NCBI RefSeq assembly: GCF_001279005.1
Contig: NZ_LGCN01000276.1
Location: forward strand, 62,001 to 126,000
Direction of reading: 5' to 3'
Length of the DNA stretch: 64,000 nucleotides
From: Streptomyces caelestis
GTDB lineage: Bacteria > Actinomycetota > Actinomycetes > Streptomycetales > Streptomycetaceae
The notes under the pieces are model-generated. The model saw only the letters and a program-made list of their open reading frames with translations. It was not told the DNA's origin and did not search any database. Position numbers and translations under genes: made by a program. Positions 16,316 to 24,278 of the stretch are shown here, in pieces. Every line of letters starts with the position of its first letter. Within the stretch, counting starts at the first letter, position 1.

Positions 16316-18028
16316 TCAGTCCTCGGGGAGTTCGACCGGGGCGATCTCGTCGTAGAGGTCGCCGGGGCCCGGGTTGGTCGGGTCGGTCTCGCCTCCGAAG
16401 TGGCGCATGACGCCCCAGACCGCGTTCAGCGCGGTCTGGACGGCGCCCTCCGCCCAGCCGGCCGTCCAGGAGATGTCGTCGCCGGCGAGGAAGATGCCCC
16501 GCTTGTCCTCGGGCAGCGCCTCCTGCATGAAATGGGTGAACAGGCGGCGCTGGTAGCGGTAGTGGCCGGGCAGGTTGGCCTTGAACGCGCCCATGAAGTA
16601 GGGCTCGTTCTCCCAGGAGACGGTCACCGGGTTGCCGATGACGTGCTTCCGGATGTCGACCTTGGGGTAGATCTCGCCGAGCGACTTCAGCATGACCTCC
16701 ATCCGCTCGTTCGCGGACAGCGGCAGCCACTTCAGGCTGTCGTCGCACCAGGTGTAGGAGAGGCAGATGACGGCGGGCCTGTCGGGGCCGTCGTCCAGGA
16801 GGTACGTCCCGCGGGTCATCCGGTCGGTGAGCGTCATCGACATGACGTCCCGGCCCGTCGGGTTCCCCCTGTCGTCGACGGCCTTGTCGAGCCAGAACGG
16901 CCGGTCCACGGGCACGAAGAGCTTGGAGCTCTCCATGTAGTGGGTGCGCTCGATGGCGGTCCAGTGGTCGATCGGGAAGAGCGAGTCGTCGCAGGCGATC
17001 TTGGAGAGCAGCATCCAGGACTGGGCGGTGAAGACCGCCGCCCGGTACGTACGGATGTCGCCGTCGGCGTCCGTCACCGTGATGCGGTTGCCCGCGGTGC
17101 GGTTGAGCCGCGTGACCGCCGGGCGGGGCTCGCCGTCCGGGTGCAGGGACCGCAGCGAGGTGCCGTACGGCCAGTGGACGATCTTCTCCGGCTCGCGCTC
17201 CCACAGGCGCAGGGGCAGTTGCTGGGAGCCGCCGACGATGCCGCGGTGGTGGTCGTCGGCCTCGGTGTAGACGACGCGGAGGATCTCCAGGATGGAGTTG
17301 GGGAAGTCGGTGTCCCAGCCGCCGGTGCCGAAGCCGACCTGGCCGAAGATCTCGCGGTGCCGGAAGGACTTGAAGGCCTCGGAGTCGCAGAGGAAGCCGT
17401 AGAAGGTCTGGTTGTCGAGCTTCTCCACCAGCTTCGCCCAGATCTCCCGGATGCGCGGGACGTCGCGCTCGCGCAGGGCGCGGTTCATGTCGGAGAAGTC
17501 GGCGCCCTCTTCCAGGCACCTGGCCCAGGCGTCGGCCACGTCCCGGTAGACCTGGGGCAGGTCGTCGAGGGTCTCGGCGTAGTGCGACTCGCCCTTCAGG
17601 TCGACGACGGTGGACGGCGTCGCCTCGGCGAGGGGATTGGGGAAGGGGCGGGTCTCGAGGCCCACCAGGTCGATGTAGTGCTGGAGCGCCGTGGAGGACG
17701 GCGGGAAGCGCATCGCGCCCATCTCGGCGGTCAGCGAGGGGTCGCACCCCTCGAAGCCGACGGTCCGCAGCCGGCCGCCGATCCTGTCGGCCTCGTAGAC
17801 GACGGGCTTGAGGCCCATCTTCATCAGCTCGTACGCGGCGACGATTCCGGACAGGCCGCCGCCGATCACCGCGACCTCGGCGCCGTGCTCGGTCGCCGGC
17901 ACCTGTCCGAGGCCCGCCGGGTGGGCGAGGAAGTCGTCGTACGCGTACGGGAAGTCCGGGCCGAACATGGTGATCGGCGGCTGCTGCTCGTCGGCGTGCT
18001 CGATCGCGTTGGGCACGGTGGACGTCAT
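16316..18028 (-). CDS. davB: L-lysine 2-monooxygenase (flavin amine oxidase family)
   Basis: The 570-residue FAD enzyme converts L-lysine to 5-aminovaleramide. The dinucleotide motif EVAVIGGGLSGIVAAYELMKMGLKPVVYEA starts at residue 51. Along its length it carries segments I recognise from Pseudomonas DavB: ITMFGPDFPYAYDD near residue 19, then FGQVGFGTGGWDTDFPNS, DVMSMTLTDRMTRGTYL and the C-terminal GDDISWTAGWAEGAVQTALNAVWG. The length is typical. It lies 48 bp downstream of davA, an amidase that takes the next step, so the pair forms the delta-aminovalerate route for lysine. Tryptophan 2-monooxygenase is the nearest alternative, but the similarity and partner favour lysine. Confidence 0.92.
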   Translation of the reverse strand: MTSTVPNAIEHADEQQPPITMFGPDFPYAYDDFLAHPAGLGQVPATEHGAEVAVIGGGLSGIVAAYELMKMGLKPVVYEADRIGGRLRTVGFEGCDPSLTAEMGAMRFPPSSTALQHYIDLVGLETRPFPNPLAEATPSTVVDLKGESHYAETLDDLPQVYRDVADAWARCLEEGADFSDMNRALRERDVPRIREIWAKLVEKLDNQTFYGFLCDSEAFKSFRHREIFGQVGFGTGGWDTDFPNSILEILRVVYTEADDHHRGIVGGSQQLPLRLWEREPEKIVHWPYGTSLRSLHPDGEPRPAVTRLNRTAGNRITVTDADGDIRTYRAAVFTAQSWMLLSKIACDDSLFPIDHWTAIERTHYMESSKLFVPVDRPFWLDKAVDDRGNPTGRDVMSMTLTDRMTRGTYLLDDGPDRPAVICLSYTWCDDSLKWLPLSANERMEVMLKSLGEIYPKVDIRKHVIGNPVTVSWENEPYFMGAFKANLPGHYRYQRRLFTHFMQEALPEDKRGIFLAGDDISWTAGWAEGAVQTALNAVWGVMRHFGGETDPTNPGPGDLYDEIAPVELPED

Positions 18029-18076
18029 GGGGTGCGGACTCCTTGCACGGGTGAAGCGGGGGCGGGGCGCGGGTGT

Positions 18077-18865
18077 TCAGGCGAGGGACCCGTAGAGACC
18101 GGGGCGGCGGTCGGTCAGATACGGGTTGTTCTCACGGGACGCGGCGAGGAGGGCGGGGTCGGCGTCGGCGACGACGAGTTCCTCGGTGCGGCCGGCCCGG
18201 GTGCGGGCGACTCCGTCGGGGGCGGCGAGCGTGGACAGGCCCACGAACTCGAACTCGCCCTCCTGGCCGACCCGGTTGACGTACGCGATGTACATCTGGT
18301 TCTCGAACGCCCGCACCGGTACGACGGACTCGGCGACGAACTGGAACGGGTGCAGCTGTGCCGTGGGCACCAGGAGGAGGTCGGTGCCGGCCAGCGCGTG
18401 GGCGCGCACGTTCTCCGGGAACTCGACGTCGTAGCAGATCATCAGGCCGATGGTGAGGCCGTCGAGCTCGGCCTGCACGACGGTCCGCTCTCCCGGGGCG
18501 AAGTGGTCCCGCTCGAAGCAGCCGTAGAGGTGGGTCTTGCGGTAGTTCGCGAGCCGGGTGCCGTCGGCGGAGACCAGCTGTACGGAGTTGAAGACGCGCT
18601 CGCCGTCCCGCTCGGGGTAGCCGTAGGCGATCGCGAGGCCGTGCCGGGTGGTGCTCTCCGCGATCGCGTCGGCCGCGTCGCCGTCGGCGGGCTCGGCGAG
18701 CCGGCCGATGTCGTCGCCGATCGCGTACCCCGTGAGGAACAGCTCCGAGGTGACGAGCAGCCCGGCGCCCGCGGCGGCGGCACGGCCGGCCGCCTCGTCG
18801 AGGACCTTGAGGTTCTCGACGACGGATCCGGGCCGTCCGGAGCTCTGGAGCAGGGCGGTGCGCAT
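18077..18865 (-). CDS. davA: 5-aminovaleramidase (nitrilase superfamily)
   Basis: This 262-residue carbon-nitrogen hydrolase has the complete Glu-Lys-Cys triad: E41 in SELFLTGY, K110 in NYRKTHLYG and C144 in ICYDVEFPE. It hydrolyses 5-aminovaleramide to 5-aminovalerate and ammonia, and its N-terminus and SVQLVSADGTRLANYRKTHL segment resemble DavA. I start it at ATG 18865 (GAGGA upstream); the frame stays open far upstream through intergenic repeats but that extension is not protein-like. First gene of the davA-davB operon; GTTGC-type motifs upstream (18946-19010) link it to the Lrp gene at 23816. Confidence 0.92.
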   Translation of the reverse strand: MRTALLQSSGRPGSVVENLKVLDEAAGRAAAAGAGLLVTSELFLTGYAIGDDIGRLAEPADGDAADAIAESTTRHGLAIAYGYPERDGERVFNSVQLVSADGTRLANYRKTHLYGCFERDHFAPGERTVVQAELDGLTIGLMICYDVEFPENVRAHALAGTDLLLVPTAQLHPFQFVAESVVPVRAFENQMYIAYVNRVGQEGEFEFVGLSTLAAPDGVARTRAGRTEELVVADADPALLAASRENNPYLTDRRPGLYGSLA

Positions 18866-18945
18866 GCGTGTTCCTCGTCGGTACGCGGGGGGTTCAGGGG
18901 CCAGATAGAAGGTACGGTCGGCCGGCTCGGGCGGACAAGGCGGAG

Positions 18946-19010
18946 CCGTTGCGCACCGGTGAGCGGTTCGTTGCGTCCGGGGCGGGGATGGCGGCGATTC
19001 GTTGCACCGG
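18946..19010 (-). promoter_or_regulatory. GTTGC-repeat regulatory region of davAB
   Basis: CCGTTGCGCACCGG (18946-18959), TTCGTTGCG (18967-18975) and TTCGTTGCACCGG (18998-19010) lie 80-145 bp upstream of davA. The first is identical over 14 bases to 25975-25988 and the second over 9 to 25953-25961, both upstream of the APC permease-Lrp operon. They are probable Lrp binding sites. Confidence 0.6.
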
Positions 19011-19048
19011 CCTCGTCGCCGCGCGGTGAGTGGTGGGATCGGCGGGGC

Positions 19049-19226
19049 GTTCGCGCGGCCCGGCGCTTTGCCGAGTGCCCGGCGTCGATGAGGGCCGGGG
19101 GGTGTTCGCGCGGCCCGGCGCCTGGCGGGTAGCCCACGCCGGTGCGAACCGAGGACCGCCTTGCAACCCGCCGCCTCGCGAGGAGCCCCCGTTGGTGTGA
19201 GCCGGGGTGTTCGCGCGGCCCGGCGC
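19049..19226. repeat. Three copies of an 18-bp intergenic repeat
   Basis: GTTCGCGCGGCCCGGCGC occurs exactly at 19049-19066, 19104-19121 and 19209-19226. The interval of about 53-55 bp, doubled once, suggests a decayed tandem array with one degraded unit. It sits in the 678-bp gap upstream of davA, which shows no supportable gene. Confidence 0.75.
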
Positions 19227-19304
19227 GTGCAGGGTGCCTCCCCCACTCTCGGCTTCGCTCGAGCGGGGGGGGACCCCCATGAGCGGGGTACCCCCATCGC
19301 CCTG

Positions 19305-19355
19305 GGGGTACCTCCCAGGCCCTCAAGGCACTGGGGGAGGCACGACTGCCCGCGG
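19305..19355 (+). repeat. 51-bp dispersed repeat, copy A
   Basis: The stretch from GGGGTACC to GACTGCCCGCGG matches the reverse complement of 55459-55509 at about 46 of 51 positions with no gaps. It follows a GC hairpin-rich stretch (CTCCCCC...GGGGGGG near 19240-19275). These look like members of a Streptomyces intergenic repeat family. Confidence 0.8.
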
Positions 19356-19543
19356 AGGGCGGGGACCGACGGCGGGTGGCCGCGTACGGCGCGCAGGGGT
19401 CGGGGCGGGGGGGGCCGCCCGCAGCGGCCGGCGCGTCCGCACCCCGCACCCCCTCCGGCAGGCGTGATCCGCGCCGGTCCGAGGACGGACACCCCCGCCC
19501 CGACCCCGACCCACCCACCCACCGCAGGCGCTACGGCGAACCC

Positions 19544-20740
19544 TCACTCACGGCGTGCCCCGGCGGCCCCGGCGAGCAGCAGGGCCGCCGCCGTCGCCAG
19601 GTACGGCACCGCGAACACCGCGAAAGCGGTGCCGTGGGCGCCGCCCGAGGCGATCAGCGCGTAACCGCCGTAGACCGCGACCGTCGCCAGTTCCGTGCCC
19701 AGGCCCGCCACCGAGGTGAGGGTGGCCCGGCCGGTGTCCTCGATGCGCCGCTGGAGACGGGCGTCGGCCAGCACCGTCGCCGCCTGGAAGCCGCCGAAGG
19801 CGAGGGCGACGAGACCCAGCCCCCAGGGGGTGCCGTCGGCCGCGCCGACGGCCAGGGCGAGCCCGGCCCCGGCCAGCAGCGCGGCGAGCCCGGCCGTGCC
19901 GAGCCGCTCGCCCTCACCGGCCAGCAGGCTTCCGGCGGTGGCGCCGGCCCAGATCAGCAGGAGCAGGCAGGGAACGGTCCCGTCGGCGACCCCGGTCTCC
20001 CGCACCAGCAGGGGCGTGTACTCGTCGAGGGCGCCCCACACCGCACCGACGGCCGGGACGAGCAGCAGCGCCCCGCGTACGGACCGGTCGGCGCGGGCCC
20101 CGGCGAGTCCGGCGCGCAGGGTCGCCGTCCAGCTCTCGTGTCCCGTCTTCGGCGAGCGCCGCTCGGGGAACCGAAGTGCCGTGGCCGCCGCCAGCAGGCA
20201 CACCAGCACACTGGCGGCCCCGACGGCGGTGTGGCCGCCCAGGGCGAGCACAGGGCCGGCCAGTCCCATCGCCGCCATCACGGCGACCAGTCCGGCCGCG
20301 CGGGCCCGGCCCATGACCCGGGCGTAGCGGCCGGCCGCGTCGAGCCGTTCCAGCTCGTCGTAGACCAGGGCCTCGAGCGCACCGGAGCCGAGCGCCCCGC
20401 CGGCGCCCCACAGCACGAAGCCGAGGGCGAAGGCGCCGTACGACGGGAGGAGCACCCACAGGGCGAAGCCGGCGGCGGTGAGCAGCGGGCCGAGCCACAG
20501 CAGCAGTCGGCGGGAGACGGCGTCGGCCCAGACGCCGGAGGGGACCTCCAGCAGCACACCGGTCACCGACCACAGGGCGAACAGGGAGGAGATCTGCCCG
20601 ACGGACAGACCGGCGTCGCTGAACAGCAGCGCGTACACCGGGTAGAGCAGGACGAAGTCTTCGAGGAACGCGTAGCCGTACAGCGTGGTCGTCAGCCGTC
20701 GCACGCGGACGTCGGGGGCACGCGTGGGCGTGAGAGTCAT
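19544..20740 (-). CDS. MFS transporter
   Basis: The 398-residue major facilitator has about 12 membrane segments and the motif SGVWADAVSRRLLLWLGP between helices 2 and 3. Start at ATG 20740, just after GGGAAGG; a 30-residue upstream extension in frame is rich in Pro and Arg and is rejected. It follows the glycosyltransferase gene by 161 bp on the same strand and precedes the davA region. Substrate unknown; the fold resembles actinobacterial efflux proteins annotated as multidrug exporters. Confidence 0.88.
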   Translation of the reverse strand: MTLTPTRAPDVRVRRLTTTLYGYAFLEDFVLLYPVYALLFSDAGLSVGQISSLFALWSVTGVLLEVPSGVWADAVSRRLLLWLGPLLTAAGFALWVLLPSYGAFALGFVLWGAGGALGSGALEALVYDELERLDAAGRYARVMGRARAAGLVAVMAAMGLAGPVLALGGHTAVGAASVLVCLLAAATALRFPERRSPKTGHESWTATLRAGLAGARADRSVRGALLLVPAVGAVWGALDEYTPLLVRETGVADGTVPCLLLLIWAGATAGSLLAGEGERLGTAGLAALLAGAGLALAVGAADGTPWGLGLVALAFGGFQAATVLADARLQRRIEDTGRATLTSVAGLGTELATVAVYGGYALIASGGAHGTAFAVFAVPYLATAAALLLAGAAGARRE

Positions 20741-20901
20741 GAGGCCTTCCCGTAAGGGCGGTTCGGACACCGGACGTCGAGGACGTACGGCGGCCGGGGC
20801 GGCCCTCGGGAGGCGCGGCCGGTGGATCAATGTCGCCAGGTCATGACCCTCATGCTAGACCGGTCGTAAGGGGTTCCGCCCGGTGTTTCCCCGGCCGGCG
20901 C

Positions 20902-23073
20902 TCATCGCTCCCGGGCGGGGAGCCGGGGCGGCAGCACGACGTCGCCGCTGCGCTTGAGGCGCTGCCAGGGCAGCCGGTACCCGTTGACCGCGGTGAGGCA
21001 GGCCTGGACGAGCACCAGGTACATGAGCTGGCGGTAGACGATCTGCTGCAGCGGGAGCGTCCACAGCGGCCGGAGGCTCTCGCCGTCGAGGCGGAAGGCG
21101 TAGGCCGCGCAGACGGTCTGCACGGCCAGCACACCGGTCCACGCCAGCATCGTGAGGAGCGGGTTCCCGAAGACCAGGCCGTAGACGGTCAGCAGGTCGA
21201 TCAGCGGGGCGAGGAGCGGGGTGAGGATCTGGAAGACGGCCAGCAGGGGCAGTCCGAGGCGGCCGAAGTGTCCCGCGTGGCCGCGCTCGACCAGCGCGTG
21301 CCGGTGCTTCCACGCGGCCTGCATGGTGCCGTAGCTCCAGCGGTAGCGCTGGCGCCACAGTTGCCGCAGTGAGGCCGGCGCCTCGGTCCAGGCGAGCGCG
21401 TCCTCGGTGTAGCGGACCTCCCACCCGGCCCGGTGCAGGGCCATGGTGATGTCGGTGTCCTCGGCGAGGGTGTCGCCGCTCATCATCCCGGCGTCCCGCA
21501 GGGCCGTGACGCGGAAGGCCCCGACGGCGCCGGGGACGGTCGGCATGCAGCGCAGCAGGTCGTACGTGCGGCGGTCCAGGTTGAAGCCCATCACGTACTC
21601 GATGTGCTGCCAACGTCCCAGCAGACCTCGGCGGTTGCCCACCTTGGCGTTGCCGGCGGTGGCGCCGACGGCCGGGTCGGCGAACGGCTGGACGAGGCGG
21701 TGGACGGTCGAGGGGGCGAAGACCGTGTCGGCGTCGAGCATGACGACGAGGTCGTGGGAGGCCCGCCGGACGCCGGCGTCGAGGGCCGACGCCTTGCCGC
21801 CGTTCGGCCGGCGGAGCACCGTGATCTGCGGGAGGCCGAGTGACTCGGCGACGTCGGCGGTGCCGTCGCCGGAACCGTCGTCCACGACGATGATCTCCAC
21901 GGGGTGATCGCTCACGGCGAGCGATCGGAGCGTCGTGGCGATGCACAGTCTCTCGTTGTACGCGGGGACGACGACGCTGACGGGCCGGGTGACGGGCCGG
22001 CCGGCGCCGGGGTGCGGGCGCCGGTGGGCGTGGTGGTGGGCGAGGACCAGCATCAGCGCGCACCGCGCGAGGACGAGCGTCCCGACGACCAGCAGCAGCA
22101 CGCCCACGACCGACACCGCCGTGTCCGACACGGTCACGGCGGTCACGAACACCCGGCCCTTCCACAGGGTTCCCGTGTCGACGGGGCTGGTGAGACCGTC
22201 GGCGCCGACGAGGTCGGCGATCGTGGTGAAGCGGTAGCCCTGGGCCTGGAGCCGGGGGATCAGGATGTCCAGCGCCCGGACGGTCTGCGACCGGTCCCCG
22301 CCCGAGTCGTGCAGGAGGACGACCGTTCCGCGGCCCGGCACGTCCGGTGTGGCCGCGTCGGCGATCGCCCGGGCGCCCGGCCGCCGCCAGTCCCTGGTGT
22401 CCTGGTCGACGAAGGCCAGCACGTAGCCCTTCTCGCCCAGGTGCCGGGCGACGGACCAGGACGGCCCGTCCAGGGCGGCGGTGGTCGAGGAGTAGGGCAT
22501 CCGCAGGAGCGAGCTGTTGACGCCCCCGGCTCCGGCGAGGGCGAGCTGGGTCAGCGCCAGCTCGCGGTCGGTCTCGCGCGCGGACAGCGTGGCCAGGTCC
22601 CGGTGGGAGAAGGTGTGCACCCCGATCTCGTGACCGGAGCGGATCAGGTCGCGCAGGACTCCGGGGTGGCGCACGGCCTGCTGGCCGGTGACGAAGAAGG
22701 TGCCGGGCGTGCCGTGGCGGTCGAGGACGGCCCGGATCCGGGGTGTCCAGACGGGGTCCGGGCCGTCGTCGAAGGTCAGGACCACCGTTTTGGCCGGTGC
22801 CCGGTAGGTGCGCGGGTGGTCATGGGTGGTGTCGACGACCGGGCCGCCGTCGGCGACCTCCCGGGGGGCGCCGGTGGCGGGTTTCCCGGCGCGTCCCTCC
22901 TGGTCTCCGGAGAAGCCCCGGGTCGTGTATCCCTCGACCAGGAGCACCGAGACGACGAAGGCCAGCAGGACCAGCGGGACGACGACGCGGAAGCGGTGCC
23001 GGGACGGCAGGGGCGCTCGGGTCCGCCGCGGCCCGGGTGCCGCCGGTGGGGGACGGACCGGCCGGCGGCGCAT
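20902..23073 (-). CDS. Fused polysaccharide deacetylase/GT2 glycosyltransferase, MatB-like
   Basis: This 723-residue membrane enzyme has a signal anchor (residues 29-47) and an extracellular NodB deacetylase with TFDDGPD (100-106) and metal-site HTFSHRD (153-159). One or more membrane helices (about 308-345) then lead to a cytoplasmic processive GT2 domain with VVPAYNE, VVDDGSGDGT (396-405), DADT (447-450), EDTD (538-541) and QRYRW (575-579), followed by C-terminal membrane helices. The fusion matches MatB of Streptomyces, needed for poly-N-acetylglucosamine-like glue that makes mycelium clump. Here polymer synthesis and deacetylation would be one polypeptide. Its ATG shares one base with the stop of the proline-rich membrane gene upstream, so the two are coupled. 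Confidence 0.9.
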   Translation of the reverse strand: MRRRPVRPPPAAPGPRRTRAPLPSRHRFRVVVPLVLLAFVVSVLLVEGYTTRGFSGDQEGRAGKPATGAPREVADGGPVVDTTHDHPRTYRAPAKTVVLTFDDGPDPVWTPRIRAVLDRHGTPGTFFVTGQQAVRHPGVLRDLIRSGHEIGVHTFSHRDLATLSARETDRELALTQLALAGAGGVNSSLLRMPYSSTTAALDGPSWSVARHLGEKGYVLAFVDQDTRDWRRPGARAIADAATPDVPGRGTVVLLHDSGGDRSQTVRALDILIPRLQAQGYRFTTIADLVGADGLTSPVDTGTLWKGRVFVTAVTVSDTAVSVVGVLLLVVGTLVLARCALMLVLAHHHAHRRPHPGAGRPVTRPVSVVVPAYNERLCIATTLRSLAVSDHPVEIIVVDDGSGDGTADVAESLGLPQITVLRRPNGGKASALDAGVRRASHDLVVMLDADTVFAPSTVHRLVQPFADPAVGATAGNAKVGNRRGLLGRWQHIEYVMGFNLDRRTYDLLRCMPTVPGAVGAFRVTALRDAGMMSGDTLAEDTDITMALHRAGWEVRYTEDALAWTEAPASLRQLWRQRYRWSYGTMQAAWKHRHALVERGHAGHFGRLGLPLLAVFQILTPLLAPLIDLLTVYGLVFGNPLLTMLAWTGVLAVQTVCAAYAFRLDGESLRPLWTLPLQQIVYRQLMYLVLVQACLTAVNGYRLPWQRLKRSGDVVLPPRLPARER

Positions 23074-23786
23074 CAGGGGGTCCCGGCCACGGGCGCGTCA
23101 CCGCCCGGGGCGTCGGACGGCGCCTGCGGCGGCTCGGACGGACCGGGGGGCGGGGTGGGCCGGGGCGTGTCCGGCGAGGGCTCCGGGGCCGGCGGCTCGT
23201 CCGTTCCCGCGGGCGGATCGTCCGGGGGCGGCTCGGGTGCGGGTTCGCTCCCGGTGCCGGGGCCGGGTGCGGACGGGTCGTCGGGGGCGGGGGCGTCGGG
23301 CTCCTGCGGTGCCGGCGGAACGCCGGTCGCGGGGGTCTCCGGTCCGGCCGGGGCCGGGGGCGCCGGTCCACCGGGGACGAGCGGGGCCCCGGGGGTGAGG
23401 AGCGGACCGCCGGGCGACGTGGACGGGGGAACCAGCAGGGAGCCCGGTCCCACCGCCGTGCCGGCGTCGCCGAAGTCGCTCCGCCCGGGGTCGAGCACGC
23501 CGCTGGGCGGTCGGGGTCCGTCGTCCGGTCCCCCTTCCCGGTCCGGCGTCGACGGGGCCGTGGTCTCCCCGGGCAGGGGCGGCAGCAGGGCGCCCGGTGC
23601 GAACGGGGTCGCCCCCATGAGGCTCAGTACCAGCACCACCAGGTACGCGGCCGCCAGTCCGGCCACGCCGTATCCGGTGCGCCGGAGCACCCGCGCGCGC
23701 CTGCCGGTGGAGTCGACGAACACGGGGAAGCACGGATCAGCCGGTGAGACGATCCCCTCATGTCCGGAATCATCCTGATTCCGCAT
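23073..23786 (-). CDS. Proline-rich single-pass membrane protein, partner of the MatB-like enzyme
   Basis: The 237-residue protein has a short cytoplasmic head containing FVDSTGRRARVLRR, one membrane helix (about residues 40-58) and a long extracellular tail of about 175 residues dominated by Pro, Gly, Asp and Ala. No enzymatic motif is visible. The FVD-x-x-GRR head followed by a helix is a form I associate with small proteins encoded immediately before fused deacetylase/glycosyltransferases. The TGATG junction couples it to that gene, so a role in the same polymer machinery (assembly, wall spanning) is inferred. The start codon has a poor ribosome site. Confidence 0.7.
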   Translation of the reverse strand: MRNQDDSGHEGIVSPADPCFPVFVDSTGRRARVLRRTGYGVAGLAAAYLVVLVLSLMGATPFAPGALLPPLPGETTAPSTPDREGGPDDGPRPPSGVLDPGRSDFGDAGTAVGPGSLLVPPSTSPGGPLLTPGAPLVPGGPAPPAPAGPETPATGVPPAPQEPDAPAPDDPSAPGPGTGSEPAPEPPPDDPPAGTDEPPAPEPSPDTPRPTPPPGPSEPPQAPSDAPGGDAPVAGTP

Positions 23787-23815
23787 GGAGCCAGCCTACG
23801 CCGGACCGGGGCTTC

Positions 23816-24268
23816 CTACGCGGGCGCTCCCGACGAGAACCGCCGCAGCAGCGGGGACAGCACCAGCACGGACTTGGTCCGCTCGACGAACGGCTCGCCC
23901 GCGATGCGTTCCAGGACCCGTTCGAAGTGGCGCATGTCGGAGGCGAAGACCTGGGCGACCGCGTCCGCGTCGCCGGTGACGGTGGAGGCGGCCACGACCT
24001 CCTGGTAGCGCTCCAGGCCCCGTTGGATGGTCTCCGGCGAGGTGTTGCCCCGGCAGTAGATCTCGACGAATCCCTCCGTCTCCCAGCCGAGGGCGGCCGG
24101 GTCCACCCGTACGGTGAATCCGGTGATGGCCCCGGTGGCGCGCATCCGGTCCACGCGCCGTTTCACGGCGGGCGCGGACAGACCGACGAGCCGGCCGATG
24201 TCCGCGTAGGAGCGGCGGGCGTCCTCGGCGAGGGCGTGCACGATGCGTTCGTCGAGATCGTTCAGCAC
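23816..24268 (-). CDS. Lrp/AsnC-family regulator
   Basis: This 150-residue protein has an N-terminal AsnC helix-turn-helix (LNDLDERIVHALAEDARRSYADIGRLVGLSAPAVKRRVDRM) and a RAM ligand-binding domain (ITGFTVRVDPAALGWETEGFVEIYC onward). GTG 24268 is the start giving the canonical N-terminus. It lies 10 bp after the APC permease stop, so the two are co-transcribed. Shared motifs upstream of the permease and of davA make lysine or a breakdown product the likely ligand. Confidence 0.93.
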   Translation of the reverse strand: MLNDLDERIVHALAEDARRSYADIGRLVGLSAPAVKRRVDRMRATGAITGFTVRVDPAALGWETEGFVEIYCRGNTSPETIQRGLERYQEVVAASTVTGDADAVAQVFASDMRHFERVLERIAGEPFVERTKSVLVLSPLLRRFSSGAPA

Positions 24269-24278
24269 TGCGGGCGGT

